Shown here one piece after another: positions 50,914 through 60,516 of a stretch of 64,000 nucleotides of DNA. Numbering within the stretch: position 1 is the first letter of the stretch; every line of letters begins with the position of its first letter. The notes below the pieces were generated by a model. It did no database searches, was not told where the DNA came from, and saw only the letters and a program-made list of their open reading frames with translations. A program made the position numbers and the translations under genes. The DNA is from Jeongeupia wiesaeckerbachi. GTDB taxonomy: Bacteria > Pseudomonadota > Gammaproteobacteria > Burkholderiales > Chitinibacteraceae. The stretch spans positions 1 through 64,000 of the forward strand of contig NZ_CP136946.1 in the NCBI RefSeq assembly GCF_050916355.1, given 5' to 3'.

Positions 50914-52092
50914 ATGACCCCAGCTTCCCGCCTCGCCGACATCGCTCCTTTTCACGTCATGCGCATCCTGGCCGACGCCCAGGCGCTCGAAGCCACGGGC
51001 CGCGACGTGATCCATCTTGAGGTCGGCGAACCCGATTTTCCGACGCCGCAAACGATCGTCGACGCCGGCATCGCAGCGCTGAGCCAGCACCAGACTTTCT
51101 ACACCGGCGCCTGTGGCCTGCCGCAGCTGCGCGCGGCCATCGCCGGCTTTTACGACGAGCGTTTCGGCGTCCGGGTCGACCCGCGCCGGATCATCGTTAC
51201 GCCCGGCGCCTCGGGCGCCCTGCAGCTGATTCTGGCGCTACTGGTCGGCCGCGACGACGAGGTCTTGCTCACCGACCCCGGCTATCCGTGCAACCGCCAT
51301 CTGGTGCGACTGTTCGAGGGCAAGGCGGTCAATGTGCCGGTCGGCCCGGCAACGCGCTACCAGTTGCGCGCCACCGACATCGCAGCACACTGGACCGAAC
51401 GCACCGTCGCCGCGCTGGTCGCCAGCCCGGCCAACCCGACCGGCAGCGTGCTCGAACCGTTTGAAATCGCCGAGCTGGCGGCCGCCTGCCGCGAACGCGG
51501 CGGCACGCTGATCGTCGACGAAATCTATCAGGGCCTCGTCTACGGCCGACCGCACGAAACCGCACTCTCGGTCGCCGACGACGTGTTCATCGTCAACAGT
51601 TTCTCGAAGTTCTTCCAGATGACGGGCTGGCGGCTGGGCTGGCTGGTCGCGCCCGAGCGGGCGGTCGCCGATCTGGAGAAACTGGCGCAAAACCTGTTCC
51701 TCGCGCCGCCGACGCCGGCGCAGCATGCGGCACTGGCGGCATTCTCCCCGGCAACTCAGCTCACTCTGGAAGCAAGACGTCAGGAACTGGATGTTCGCCG
51801 TCGCTATCTCACCGAGCGGCTGGCCGCCATCGGCTTCGCGCTGGCCACACCGGCCGAGGGTGCCTTCTATCTGTGAGTCGACGCCGCACGCTTCACCGAC
51901 GACGCAGCCGCCTTCGCTGCGCGGCTGCTCGCCGATGAAGCTGTCGCCGTCACGCCGGGGCTCGATTTCGGCCTGGCGCCGACCATGCTGCGCTTTGCCT
52001 ACAGCCAGCCGGTTGCGCGGCTGGAACAGGCCTGCGACAGACTGGCGAGATTTTGTAAGCAACCATTGAAAAACAGGGTTTCCGAACCTTAG
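50914..52092 (+). pseudogene. Class I/II aminotransferase interrupted by an in-frame TGA
   Basis: The frame encodes an aminotransferase: VIHLEVGEPDFPTPQTIVDA, TGACGLPQLR, SPANPTGSVLEPFE and the PLP-lysine Lys232 in SFSKFFQMTGWRLGW. At 51874-51876 a TGA follows EGAFYL. The frame then continues with VDAARFTDDAAAFAARLLAD, VTPGLDFGLAP and TMLRFAYSQPVARLEQACD to TAG at 52090, exactly the expected C-terminal part. That part carries the arginine (in LRFAY) that binds the substrate carboxylate. Thus the protein is cut short at residue 320 of 392, or the TGA is a sequencing error or is read through. Confidence 0.85.
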
Positions 52093-52100
52093 TCTTACAA
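52051..52100 (+). promoter_or_regulatory. TTTTGTAAG inverted pair before the PilZ-like gene
   Basis: TTTTGTAAG (52051-52059) and CTTACAA (52094-52100) form inverted seven-base arms (TTGTAAG/CTTACAA) separated by 34 bases, ending 51 bases before the start of the PilZ-like gene. The left arm lies at the end of the interrupted aminotransferase frame. The same element occurs before the chemoreceptor and the GGDEF-EAL gene. Confidence 0.38.
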
Positions 52101-52151
52101 TCATACTGACGCACCGACGTGGCTGGTCGGAGCAATGACACGGAGCAGATT

Positions 52152-53666
52152 ATGTTCGACTTCAAAGCGTTGATCGGTGCGCTGCTGGGCCGCCGCGAAC
52201 GCGAAGGCGTCTACGACTACAAGTCGGCAACCGTCCTGATGCAGGAGCTGCCAGAGAGCGACATCCTGCAGGCGCAGATCGAGATCGTACAAGCGCTGCG
52301 CCAGCTGAACGGCAACGCCGCCATCAGCCTGAAAGAGCGCCTGAAAACGGTGCCCTACCTCGATGAAAAAGCCCGTGCGCTGCAAGCCCATCTGGTCGCC
52401 ATTTACCGCGGCCAGCTGATCGACGAAACGGCTGCGCCGCATCAGGTGCTGCCGACCTTGCTGGCGTTCTGGCACGAGATGGCCGACGCCTACCGGCTCT
52501 GCCTGAAGCAGGCACAGCAAACCAAGCACCTCGAGCATCGCGACCTGCCGCTGTACGCACTCCGGGGCCTGAACTATGCCGTCCAGCAAAACAAATGGGC
52601 GGCACTGCGCTACATGGAGAGCGATGCGCGCAGCTGGCGCCTGATACACCGGCTGTACCAGTACGCCGAAACGCTGGGCAGTGCGCGCGCGCCGCTGCAG
52701 CCCTATCCGGACGAGGAAATCAGCAGCGCCGAGCGTGAATACGTGCAGGCGCTGATGTTGACGCTGGCCGCCCCGGAGAAACTGCAGCCCGAGCAGATCG
52801 AACTGACCGCGCAGTGGCTGAAGCGCTGGAGCAGCCAGATCAATCTGGAAACCCAGATCCATCCGACCCAGCAACTGTACGCGGTCAACCTTGCCGGCTC
52901 AACGCCGCCCAAACGGCTGCGCCGCGACATGGTCGGTGAAAACTGGCGCTACTGGCAGACCGACACGCTGACGCAGCAGATGCACCATCTGCGCGATGCG
53001 CTGCTTGGCGGCGGCACACCCGCAACGCATGGCCTCCCCGACGAAACCGCCCTGCCGGCCAATATCGAACTGCTCGATACGCTGGCCGAGCGATGGTCTC
53101 GCGATGCGCCGGCGCCGATCCGCAAGCACGAACGCCACGCCGCCCGCCAGGCGATCACCGTCTGGCGCGGTCTTGAGGAAGCAGCACAGGCGCTGCGCAG
53201 TCCGGCGGCCGGCAAGGCGCGGCAATGGGAGCTGCTCGACGAAAGCGTCAGCGGACTCGGCATCCGCTGCCGCAGCGTCAGCGACGACAAATTGCAGGTC
53301 GGCGAACTGCTCGGCATACAGGGGCTGACACAGCGCCCCTTCTGCCTCGGCATCGTCCGCCGCATCGTGCGCAAACCGGACGGCGCGGTCGATCTCGGCA
53401 TCGAGACGCTGGCCAGCAATCCGGTCGCGGTCGAGCTGACGCCGCTGCTGGGCGAGCGCAGCTTTACCGGCCTGTACGCTGCCGAAAATCCGGCCATGAA
53501 CCAGGGACGCTTTCTGGTGCTGCCGCAAGGTTTCTACGCCGACCACCGCGAGTTCCGCCTCGGCGCCCAGCACAAGCGTTACCGCATCCGGCTCGGCGAC
53601 GCGATCGAGCAGACGCCGCACAACGCCATCATCCGTTTCGCCGTGCTGGAAAAGCTGGCGGCCTGA
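52152..53666 (+). CDS. PilZ-like domain protein, probable cyclic-di-GMP effector
   Basis: The 504-residue cytoplasmic protein starts at ATG 52152 after CGGAG. Residues 1-320 are helical with no recognised domain. Then R-H-A-A-R (residue 330 region) and the DESVSGLGIRCRSV segment with a following LQVGELLGIQG strand match the RxxxR and D/N-x-S-x-x-G motifs of PilZ domains, which bind cyclic di-GMP. Several betaproteobacteria have this protein, but its role is not established. It stands alone in front of tRNA-Ser. Confidence 0.65.
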   Translation: MFDFKALIGALLGRREREGVYDYKSATVLMQELPESDILQAQIEIVQALRQLNGNAAISLKERLKTVPYLDEKARALQAHLVAIYRGQLIDETAAPHQVLPTLLAFWHEMADAYRLCLKQAQQTKHLEHRDLPLYALRGLNYAVQQNKWAALRYMESDARSWRLIHRLYQYAETLGSARAPLQPYPDEEISSAEREYVQALMLTLAAPEKLQPEQIELTAQWLKRWSSQINLETQIHPTQQLYAVNLAGSTPPKRLRRDMVGENWRYWQTDTLTQQMHHLRDALLGGGTPATHGLPDETALPANIELLDTLAERWSRDAPAPIRKHERHAARQAITVWRGLEEAAQALRSPAAGKARQWELLDESVSGLGIRCRSVSDDKLQVGELLGIQGLTQRPFCLGIVRRIVRKPDGAVDLGIETLASNPVAVELTPLLGERSFTGLYAAENPAMNQGRFLVLPQGFYADHREFRLGAQHKRYRIRLGDAIEQTPHNAIIRFAVLEKLAA

Positions 53667-53669
53667 GGG

Positions 53670-53698
53670 CTGTCAGACGCCGGCAGCTCTGGTAGAAT
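53670..53698 (+). promoter_or_regulatory. Promoter of tRNA-Ser
   Basis: CTGTCA (53670-53675) and TAGAAT (53693-53698) are separated by 17 bases, and transcription would start at about the tRNA start at 53711. The -10 is good and the -35 matches TTGACA at four of six positions. Confidence 0.6.
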
Positions 53699-53710
53699 CG
53701 CCGGCTTGCT

Positions 53711-53800
53711 GGAAGCGTGGCTGAGTGGTTTAAGGCAGCGGTCTTGAAAACCGTCGGGGATGTGAGTCCCCCCAGAGTTCGAATCTCTGCGCTTCCGCCA
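53711..53800 (+). tRNA. tRNA-Ser (anticodon UGA)
   Basis: The 90-base gene starts GGAAGCG and ends CGCTTCC followed by the encoded GCCA. The anticodon arm reads GCGGTCTTGAAAACCGT, with anticodon TGA. A long variable arm (GTCGGGGATGTGAGTCCCCC) is typical of serine tRNAs and the T-arm has GTTCGAAT. It reads UCA and probably other UCN codons. Confidence 0.97.
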
Positions 53801-53809
53801 AAACAGCAA

Positions 53810-53841
53810 AAAAGCCCCTGATTCATTCAGGGGCTTTTTCA
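53810..53841. terminator. Bidirectional terminator between tRNA-Ser and dacB
   Basis: GCCCCTGA (53815-53822) pairs with TCAGGGGC (53828-53835) around TTCAT, flanked by an A-run on the left and a T-run on the right. The structure can end both the tRNA transcript on the plus strand and the dacB transcript on the minus strand. Confidence 0.93.
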
Positions 53842-53985
53842 TTGGTGCAGGTCATTCAGGGCGCCACTCCACATTGGCGACGGCAGCACCGAGCGGCGAT
53901 TGGATCGCAACGGCCGGATCAGCACCGACTGCGTCTTGCGATGCACCGCGAACAACCCAGCGAGGGTTGCGACGTCCCCTTTACG

Positions 53986-55413
53986 TCAGCCGCGCAAAGC
54001 AGCGAGCTCGGCCGACGAGCGTGTCGTCACCCAGCGCAGCAAGGCGTCAAGCACCGGCATGGCGCCGGGCGCCTTCGGGTGGTTCAGCAGCGCGACGACG
54101 ACCCAGTCCCGCCCCTGTTGGTCGCGCACATAACCGGCGACTGCGCGTACATTCTTCAGCGTACCGGTCTTGATGTGCGCCGCACCGGCTTCGTCCTTCA
54201 GCCGTTTGCGCATCGTGCCGTCGATGCCGACGATGGGCAGCGACGAGATGAACTCCGAGGCCAGCGGGCTGCGGTAGGCCGACACCAGCATCTGGCCGAG
54301 GTGTTCGGCGCTGATCCGCTCGACCCGCGACAGACCGGCGCCGTTTTCCAGATGCAGCTCGGCCATATTCAGCCCCTGCTGCTGCAGCCAAGCATGCACG
54401 CGCGCATCGGCGGCAGACTGAGTATCACGGGCGTCGTCGGGCGATGTGGCCCCCAGCGTAAGGAACAGCTGTCGCGCCATCAGGTTGTTGCTGAATTTAT
54501 TGATGTCGCGAACCATTTCGGTCAACGGCGGCGACACGCTGGTCGCCAGCACCTTGGCCTGTGCGGGTGCCACACCATCACGCACCTGGCCGGAGAAGCG
54601 TCCGCCCTGCTCCTGCCACAGCGAACGGAACAGGCTGGCCGTGTACGACTTGGCGTCAAGCACCGAAAAATAACGGTCGCCAGCACAATCGACCGGGAAG
54701 CGCCCGCTCACGCTGACGCTCGCCTGCGGCCCGCCATCGTTGATCTTGAGCTGGACACCGTCCTTCCACGCCGCACAGTTGCCACCCGCCGCCAGCTTCA
54801 GCGTACTGTCGAGCCGGACCTTGTCGAGCGCCGGTTCCAGCGTCGCACGCACCGTTGCCCCATCGCTGCGCAACATCAGCCGCACGCTGCCGAAGTTGCT
54901 GACCAGCGCATCGGGCGTCACCAGATACGGCTGGCCACTTTCGTCACTGTCGTCGTCGAACGGCGACGTCGTTGCCGGCAGGCTGAATACGCTACGGTCG
55001 AGCACCAGATCGCCGCGCAGATCGGTGACGCCGGCAGCGCGCAGCTCGCGCACCAGCAACCACATCCGCTCGAACGTCAGCTTGGGATCGCCACTGCCCT
55101 TGAGATACAGTGGTCCGTTCAGCACGCCGTTCACCGCCGGCGCATCCGCCAGCAGCTGCGTTTTCCAGCTATAGGCCGGGCCGAGCAGATTCAGCGCCGA
55201 CCAGGTCGTGACCAGCTTCATCGTCGACGCCGGGTTCATCGGCCGGCTGGCGTTCTCCAGCAGCACCGCCGGACCACCGTCGACCGGCAGAATCGCCGCC
55301 CCCAGCGCCGACACCGGCACACCGGCCTTGACCAGCGCCGACTCAACCTCGGCCGGCAGCGCCGCCTGCGCGGCACCGCTGCACAACAACAACGACAACA
55401 GAAGACGTTTCAT
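53986..55413 (-). CDS. dacB: D-alanyl-D-alanine carboxypeptidase/endopeptidase (PBP4)
   Basis: The 475-residue periplasmic enzyme trims peptidoglycan peptides. It has a signal peptide (RLLLSLLLCSGAAQA) and the three penicillin-binding motifs: Ser63-x-x-Lys66 in PASTMKLVTTW, SNN in KFSNNLMARQ, and KTG in IKTGTLKN. The length fits class C PBP4. ATG 55413 overlaps the stop of the small upstream gene (ATGA). Confidence 0.94.
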   Translation of the reverse strand: MKRLLLSLLLCSGAAQAALPAEVESALVKAGVPVSALGAAILPVDGGPAVLLENASRPMNPASTMKLVTTWSALNLLGPAYSWKTQLLADAPAVNGVLNGPLYLKGSGDPKLTFERMWLLVRELRAAGVTDLRGDLVLDRSVFSLPATTSPFDDDSDESGQPYLVTPDALVSNFGSVRLMLRSDGATVRATLEPALDKVRLDSTLKLAAGGNCAAWKDGVQLKINDGGPQASVSVSGRFPVDCAGDRYFSVLDAKSYTASLFRSLWQEQGGRFSGQVRDGVAPAQAKVLATSVSPPLTEMVRDINKFSNNLMARQLFLTLGATSPDDARDTQSAADARVHAWLQQQGLNMAELHLENGAGLSRVERISAEHLGQMLVSAYRSPLASEFISSLPIVGIDGTMRKRLKDEAGAAHIKTGTLKNVRAVAGYVRDQQGRDWVVVALLNHPKAPGAMPVLDALLRWVTTRSSAELAALRG

Positions 55414-55637
55414 CGACTCGGCAAATCCTTGAACTCGGGATGACGTTGCAACCACGCCGCACGCTCGCGGCGATAGGCATGCAGGGCTTCGGCATAGGTA
55501 TCGAAAATACAGGGCTCGCAACCGCTGCCGCAGCATTCTTCCAGCGCCGGCTCGAACGGCGGCTCGGGTGGCGGATCGTCGATGGGGAAATCGGGGAGGT
55601 GTTGATTGTCTGCGGGCTGATTGTCTGCGTTAGGCAT
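55410..55637 (-). CDS. Small oxidoreductase-like domain protein
   Basis: This 75-residue protein has a proline-rich start (DDPPPEPPFEPA) and the cysteine motif CCGSGCEPCIFDTYAEALHA, typical of the oxidoreductase-like (Oxidored-like) family of short proteins. A metal or redox role is suspected but unproven. It is the first gene of a unit with dacB and is divergent from dnaX with only 16 bases between start codons. Confidence 0.8.
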   Translation of the reverse strand: MPNADNQPADNQHLPDFPIDDPPPEPPFEPALEECCGSGCEPCIFDTYAEALHAYRRERAAWLQRHPEFKDLPSR

Positions 55638-55653
55638 CTGTTAGAATCCGGGC

Positions 55654-57462
55654 ATGGCTTATCAAGTTCTCGCCCGCAAGTGGCGCCCCAAGACCTTCGC
55701 CCAGCTCGTGGGCCAGGAGCATGTGATCAAGGCACTCGCGAACGCCTTCGCGAACGAGCGCCTGCATCACGCCTATCTGCTCACCGGTACGCGTGGCGTC
55801 GGCAAGACAACCATCGCGCGGATCATGGCCAAGGCGCTCAATTGCGAGACCGGCATCACCGCCGAACCGTGCGGCGTGTGTGGCGCGTGCACGCAGATCG
55901 ACGCAGGGCGTTTTGTCGACCTGCTGGAGATCGACGCGGCGTCGAACACCGGCATCGACAACATCCGTGAAGTGCTCGACAACGCACAGTACGCGCCGAC
56001 CGCCGGGCGGTTCAAAGTGTACATCATCGACGAAGTGCACATGCTCTCGAAGAGCGCGTTCAACGCGATGCTGAAAACGCTGGAAGAACCGCCAGGTCAC
56101 GTCAAATTCATCCTCGCGACGACCGATCCGCAGAAGGTGCCGATCACCGTATTGAGCCGCTGTTTGCAGTTCTCGCTGCGGCAAATGACGCCGCAACAGG
56201 TCTCTGGCCATCTGCACAAGGTGCTCGACGCCGAGCAGATTCCCTTCGAGGCCGGCGCGCTGCCGATTCTCGGTCACGCCGCCAACGGCTCGATGCGCGA
56301 TGCGCTGTCCTTGCTCGATCAAGCGATTGCCTACGGCGCCGGCAAGGTCGAGGAAGTGGGCGTCCGCGCGATGCTCGGCGCCGTCGATCAGGGCTATCTG
56401 TTCGAGCTGCTGAACGCGCTGCAGACCCGGGATGGCGCGCAACTGCTCGCGACCGCCGACAGCATCGCCGGCCGCGGGCTGTCGTTCGAAGCCGCGCTCG
56501 GCGAACTGGCGCACCTGCTGCAGCAAATCGCCGTCGCGCAAATGGTCCCCGGTGCGTTGGCCGACGACCTGCCGGCGCGCGAGGCCATCGTCGCACTGGC
56601 GGCGGCAATGTCGCCCGAGGACGCCCAGCTCTACTACCAGATCGTCTTGCACGGCCGCCGCGACCTGCCGCTGGCGCCGGACGAATACGCCGGCTTCACG
56701 ATGACGCTGCTGCGGATGCTGGCCTTCGCGCCGAGCGACGCAGGCGCGCTGGCGCAGCTGCCCGAACGCGCCACACCGGCACGCGTGGCCGCACCGGTCA
56801 CAGCCCCGGTCACGACAGCCGCGCCAACGCCTGCCGTGGCGCAAGCTGCACCTGCACCTGCACCTGCACCTGCACCTGCACCTGCACCTGCACCTGCACC
56901 TGCGGCCAAAAGTGTCGCCCCACCGCCGGCTACCTTAGCGATACAGGATGTTCCCCCCTGGGAGGAGGCCGCACCGGCCGGTGAACCCGCGCCACGCGCA
57001 CCGTTCCCGGAGCAGGAGGAATTCGCCGCACCGCAGGTGCCGCCGCCTGCGGCCCGCGCAGCTGCGCCGTCCAGCGCAGTGGCACCATTCGACGGTGACT
57101 GGCGTGCGCTGGTCGTCCAGCTCAAGCTCGGTGCTGCCGGCATGCTGGCGCAGAATGCCGAGCTGCTTAACTGGAATGGCGACCGCTTCGAGCTGCTGGT
57201 CGCCGATGCCCACCGCGCAGTCGCAACCCGTGACTTCCAGGAGAAGCTGCGCGAAGCGCTGTCACTGCACTTCGATCGGCCGATCCAGCTGGTCGTGACG
57301 CTGGGCGAAGCCAGCGGTGATACCCCGGCGGCGCAACTGCTGCGCGAAAAGGAACAACGTCAGGGCGAGGCCGAGGCCGAGATCCAGAACGACCCCTTTG
57401 TGCAGACGCTGGTGCGCGATTTCGACGCCACCGTCCTGCCCGATTCGATCAAACCACTCTGA
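55654..57462 (+). CDS. dnaX: DNA polymerase III subunit tau/gamma
   Basis: The 602-residue clamp-loader subunit has Walker A GTRGVGKTT (45-53), zinc-binding cysteines in CGVCGACTQI, Walker B-like IIDEVHMLS and sensor STVLSRCLQF-type sequence. Residues 395-425 are a low-complexity linker made by a CCTGCA hexanucleotide repeat (nine Ala-Pro pairs). The C-terminal tau domain (residues 490-602) binds the polymerase. No A-rich frameshift site for gamma, as in E. coli, was seen. ybaB and recR follow, as in many bacteria. Confidence 0.95.
   Translation: MAYQVLARKWRPKTFAQLVGQEHVIKALANAFANERLHHAYLLTGTRGVGKTTIARIMAKALNCETGITAEPCGVCGACTQIDAGRFVDLLEIDAASNTGIDNIREVLDNAQYAPTAGRFKVYIIDEVHMLSKSAFNAMLKTLEEPPGHVKFILATTDPQKVPITVLSRCLQFSLRQMTPQQVSGHLHKVLDAEQIPFEAGALPILGHAANGSMRDALSLLDQAIAYGAGKVEEVGVRAMLGAVDQGYLFELLNALQTRDGAQLLATADSIAGRGLSFEAALGELAHLLQQIAVAQMVPGALADDLPAREAIVALAAAMSPEDAQLYYQIVLHGRRDLPLAPDEYAGFTMTLLRMLAFAPSDAGALAQLPERATPARVAAPVTAPVTTAAPTPAVAQAAPAPAPAPAPAPAPAPAPAAKSVAPPPATLAIQDVPPWEEAAPAGEPAPRAPFPEQEEFAAPQVPPPAARAAAPSSAVAPFDGDWRALVVQLKLGAAGMLAQNAELLNWNGDRFELLVADAHRAVATRDFQEKLREALSLHFDRPIQLVVTLGEASGDTPAAQLLREKEQRQGEAEAEIQNDPFVQTLVRDFDATVLPDSIKPL
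56851..56904 (+). repeat. CCTGCA tandem repeat inside dnaX
   Basis: Eight perfect copies of CCTGCA (56851-56898) plus one imperfect copy (CCTGCG) encode an (Ala-Pro)n linker. Such hexamer arrays keep the frame when they expand or contract, so linker length may vary between strains. Confidence 0.9.
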
Positions 57463-57500
57463 CGGCGCCAGCCGTCGATCTTCACACTCAGGAGCACATC

Positions 57501-57830
57501 ATGTTCAACAAGGGTGGCATTGGCCAACTGATGCAACAAGCGCAAAAAATGCAGGAAAAAATGCAGAAAGCGCAGGAAGAACTCGCCAACGTCGAAGTCG
57601 AAGGCCAGGCCGGCGCCGGCATGGTCAAGATCGTCATGACCTGCAGCCACGTGGTCAAACGTGTCGCGATCGACGATTCGCTGCTGTCCGACGACAAGGA
57701 CATGCTCGAAGACCTGATCGCCGCCGCGTTCAACGACGCACAGCGCAAGGCCGAAGCAACCAGCCAGGAGCGCATGTCCGGCATGACCGCCGGCCTGCCG
57801 CTGCCCCCGGGCTTCAAGATGCCGTTCTGA
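57501..57830 (+). CDS. ybaB: YbaB/EbfC nucleoid-associated protein
   Basis: The 109-residue protein contains GGIGQLMQQAQKMQEKMQKA, EELANVEVEGQAGAGMVKIV and SQERMSGMTAGLPLPPGFKMPF, the conserved YbaB pattern. It forms a dimer that binds DNA. It lies between dnaX and recR as usual. AGGAG precedes ATG 57501. A strong terminator separates it from recR. Confidence 0.96.
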   Translation: MFNKGGIGQLMQQAQKMQEKMQKAQEELANVEVEGQAGAGMVKIVMTCSHVVKRVAIDDSLLSDDKDMLEDLIAAAFNDAQRKAEATSQERMSGMTAGLPLPPGFKMPF

Positions 57831-57857
57831 TCGACGACGATCCGGACACAATCCATC

Positions 57858-57882
57858 GGGGCGCGATCATCGCGCCCCTTTT
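57858..57882 (+). terminator. Terminator after ybaB
   Basis: GGGGCGCGA (57858-57866) and TCGCGCCCC (57870-57878) with a three-base loop, followed by TTTT, form a strong terminator. It ends dnaX-ybaB transcription and would make recR depend on its own promoter or readthrough. Confidence 0.9.
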
Positions 57883-57900
57883 CACGCTATGCTCTCCGCC

Positions 57901-58497
57901 ATGACCGTTCCCTCCTCGCTCCAGCAACTGATCCAGGCCCTCAAAGTATTACCCGGCGTCGGCCCCAAATCGGCTAGCCGCATGGCCTATCACCTGCTAC
58001 AGCGTGACCAGGCCGGTGCCGCCAACCTGGCGCATGCCATCGAATACGCGATCGGCACCCTCAGACACTGCCGGCACTGCAATACCTTTACCGAAGCCGA
58101 GGTGTGCGAGATCTGCCGCGATGACGAGCGCAGCCGGCGCCAGCTGTGCGTGGTCGAAATGCCGACCGATCTATTGATGATCGAGCAGACACTCGCGTAT
58201 CAAGGGCTGTATTTCGTACTGATGGGCCGGCTGAGCCCGCTCGACGGCATCGGCACCAAGGACATTGCGTTCGAACGCCTGCTCGAACGCGCCAGCGACG
58301 GCGAGGTCGAAGAAGTCATCCTCGCGACCAACTTCACCGTCGAAGGCGAAGCCACCGCACACTATCTAGCCGAAACATTGCGGGCACGCGGCCTCAAGGT
58401 CTCGCGCATCGCCCGCGGCCTGCCGGTCGGCGGCGAGCTTGAACATGTCGACCCGAGTACGCTGGCCCAGGCACTGGTCGAGCGTCGCGGCCTGTAA
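57901..58497 (+). CDS. recR: Recombination mediator RecR
   Basis: The 198-residue protein has the helix-hairpin-helix LPGVGPKSASRMAYHLL, a four-cysteine zinc finger (CRHCNTFTEAEVCEIC), the Toprim domain (VVEMPTDLLMIEQTLAYQGL) and the ARGLPVGGELEHVD end. With RecF and RecO it loads RecA at gaps. The start ATG 57901 gives normal length; ATG 57889 is a possible alternative. Neither has a strong ribosome-binding site, which is unusual. Confidence 0.95.
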   Translation: MTVPSSLQQLIQALKVLPGVGPKSASRMAYHLLQRDQAGAANLAHAIEYAIGTLRHCRHCNTFTEAEVCEICRDDERSRRQLCVVEMPTDLLMIEQTLAYQGLYFVLMGRLSPLDGIGTKDIAFERLLERASDGEVEEVILATNFTVEGEATAHYLAETLRARGLKVSRIARGLPVGGELEHVDPSTLAQALVERRGL

Positions 58498-58501
58498 CGC
58501 G

Positions 58502-58529
58502 CAAAAAAAGCCCCGCACCAGGCGGGGCT
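58502..58529 (-). terminator. Terminator of the sugar ABC operon
   Basis: On the minus strand, AGCCCCGC and GCGGGGCT form a stem around a five-base loop, followed by a T-run (A-run at 58503-58508 on the plus strand). It lies 40 bases after the ATPase stop at 58569. Confidence 0.9.
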
Positions 58530-58568
58530 ATCGATGGCCCGGCGCTGCAACGCCGGGGAGGAAGCACA

Positions 58569-59657
<1,089 letters not shown>

Positions 59658-59667
59658 CGCTTTCCCC

Positions 59668-60516
59668 TTATCCCTTGACGGCGCCGGCCGCGAGGCCACG
59701 CACGAAGTATTTTCCCGCCAGCACGTACACCGCGATGGTCGGCAGCGCGGCAATCAGCGCCGCAGCCATATTGACGTTGTATTCCTTGACCGAGGTCGAG
59801 GTATTCGCAAGGTTGTTCAGTCCGACCGTGATCGGCTGGCTCTCGCCACTGGAAAACACCAGACCGAACAGGAAGTCGTTCCAGATCTGCGTGAATTGCC
59901 AGATCAGCGTCACCATCAGGATCGGCAAGGACATCGGCAAAACGATGCGGATGAAGATGCGCCAGAAGCCGGCGCCATCGAGCCGCGCCGCCTTGATCAG
60001 CTCGTCCGGAATGCCGACGTAGAAGTTGCGGAAGAACAGCGTCGTGCCGGCGATCCCGCACACGACATGCACGAACACCAGCCCGAACATCGACCGCGCC
60101 AGACCGAACCAGCCCAGCGTCTGCGCCATCGGCAACAGCAGTACCTGAAACGGGATGTACAACCCGAACAGCAGCATGGCAAATACCCATTCCGAGCCAC
60201 GGAAACGCCATTTCGACAGCACATAGCCGTTGAGTGCACCGAGTGCCGTCGAGATCAGTACCGCCGGAATCACCATCCGCACCGAGTTCCAGAAATAGCC
60301 GGACAAGCCCGAGCATTCGATCCCGGTGCACGCCGTCCCCCATGCCTTGCGCCAGGCATCCAGACTCACGGCGCCAGGTAGCGACAACAAGTTGCCGGCG
60401 CGGATTTCATCCATGGTTTTGAGCGACGTCGACAACATCACGTACAGCGGCAGCAGGTAATACACCGCAGCCAACAGCAGCACGGCGTAGAGCACGCCTC
60501 GCCAGGGTTTAGACAT
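59668..60516 (-). CDS. Sugar ABC permease, MalG-like
   Basis: The 282-residue membrane protein has six hydrophobic segments. The coupling loop is around AARLDGAGFWRIFIRIVLPM (the E/A-A-x-x-D-G motif). The start overlaps the other permease by eight bases, so the pair is co-translated. The extra insert near AWGTACTGIECSG may be periplasmic. Confidence 0.94.
   Translation of the reverse strand: MSKPWRGVLYAVLLLAAVYYLLPLYVMLSTSLKTMDEIRAGNLLSLPGAVSLDAWRKAWGTACTGIECSGLSGYFWNSVRMVIPAVLISTALGALNGYVLSKWRFRGSEWVFAMLLFGLYIPFQVLLLPMAQTLGWFGLARSMFGLVFVHVVCGIAGTTLFFRNFYVGIPDELIKAARLDGAGFWRIFIRIVLPMSLPILMVTLIWQFTQIWNDFLFGLVFSSGESQPITVGLNNLANTSTSVKEYNVNMAAALIAALPTIAVYVLAGKYFVRGLAAGAVKG

Noticed and set aside
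51874..51876. TGA in the aminotransferase as a selenocysteine codon
   Set aside because: The position is a surface strand where homologues are expected to have an aromatic residue, not a catalytic cysteine, and no SECIS-like hairpin was seen just downstream.
55654..57462. Programmed frameshift for a short gamma form of dnaX
   Set aside because: No A-rich slippery heptamer with downstream hairpin was seen; the frame is continuous to the tau end.
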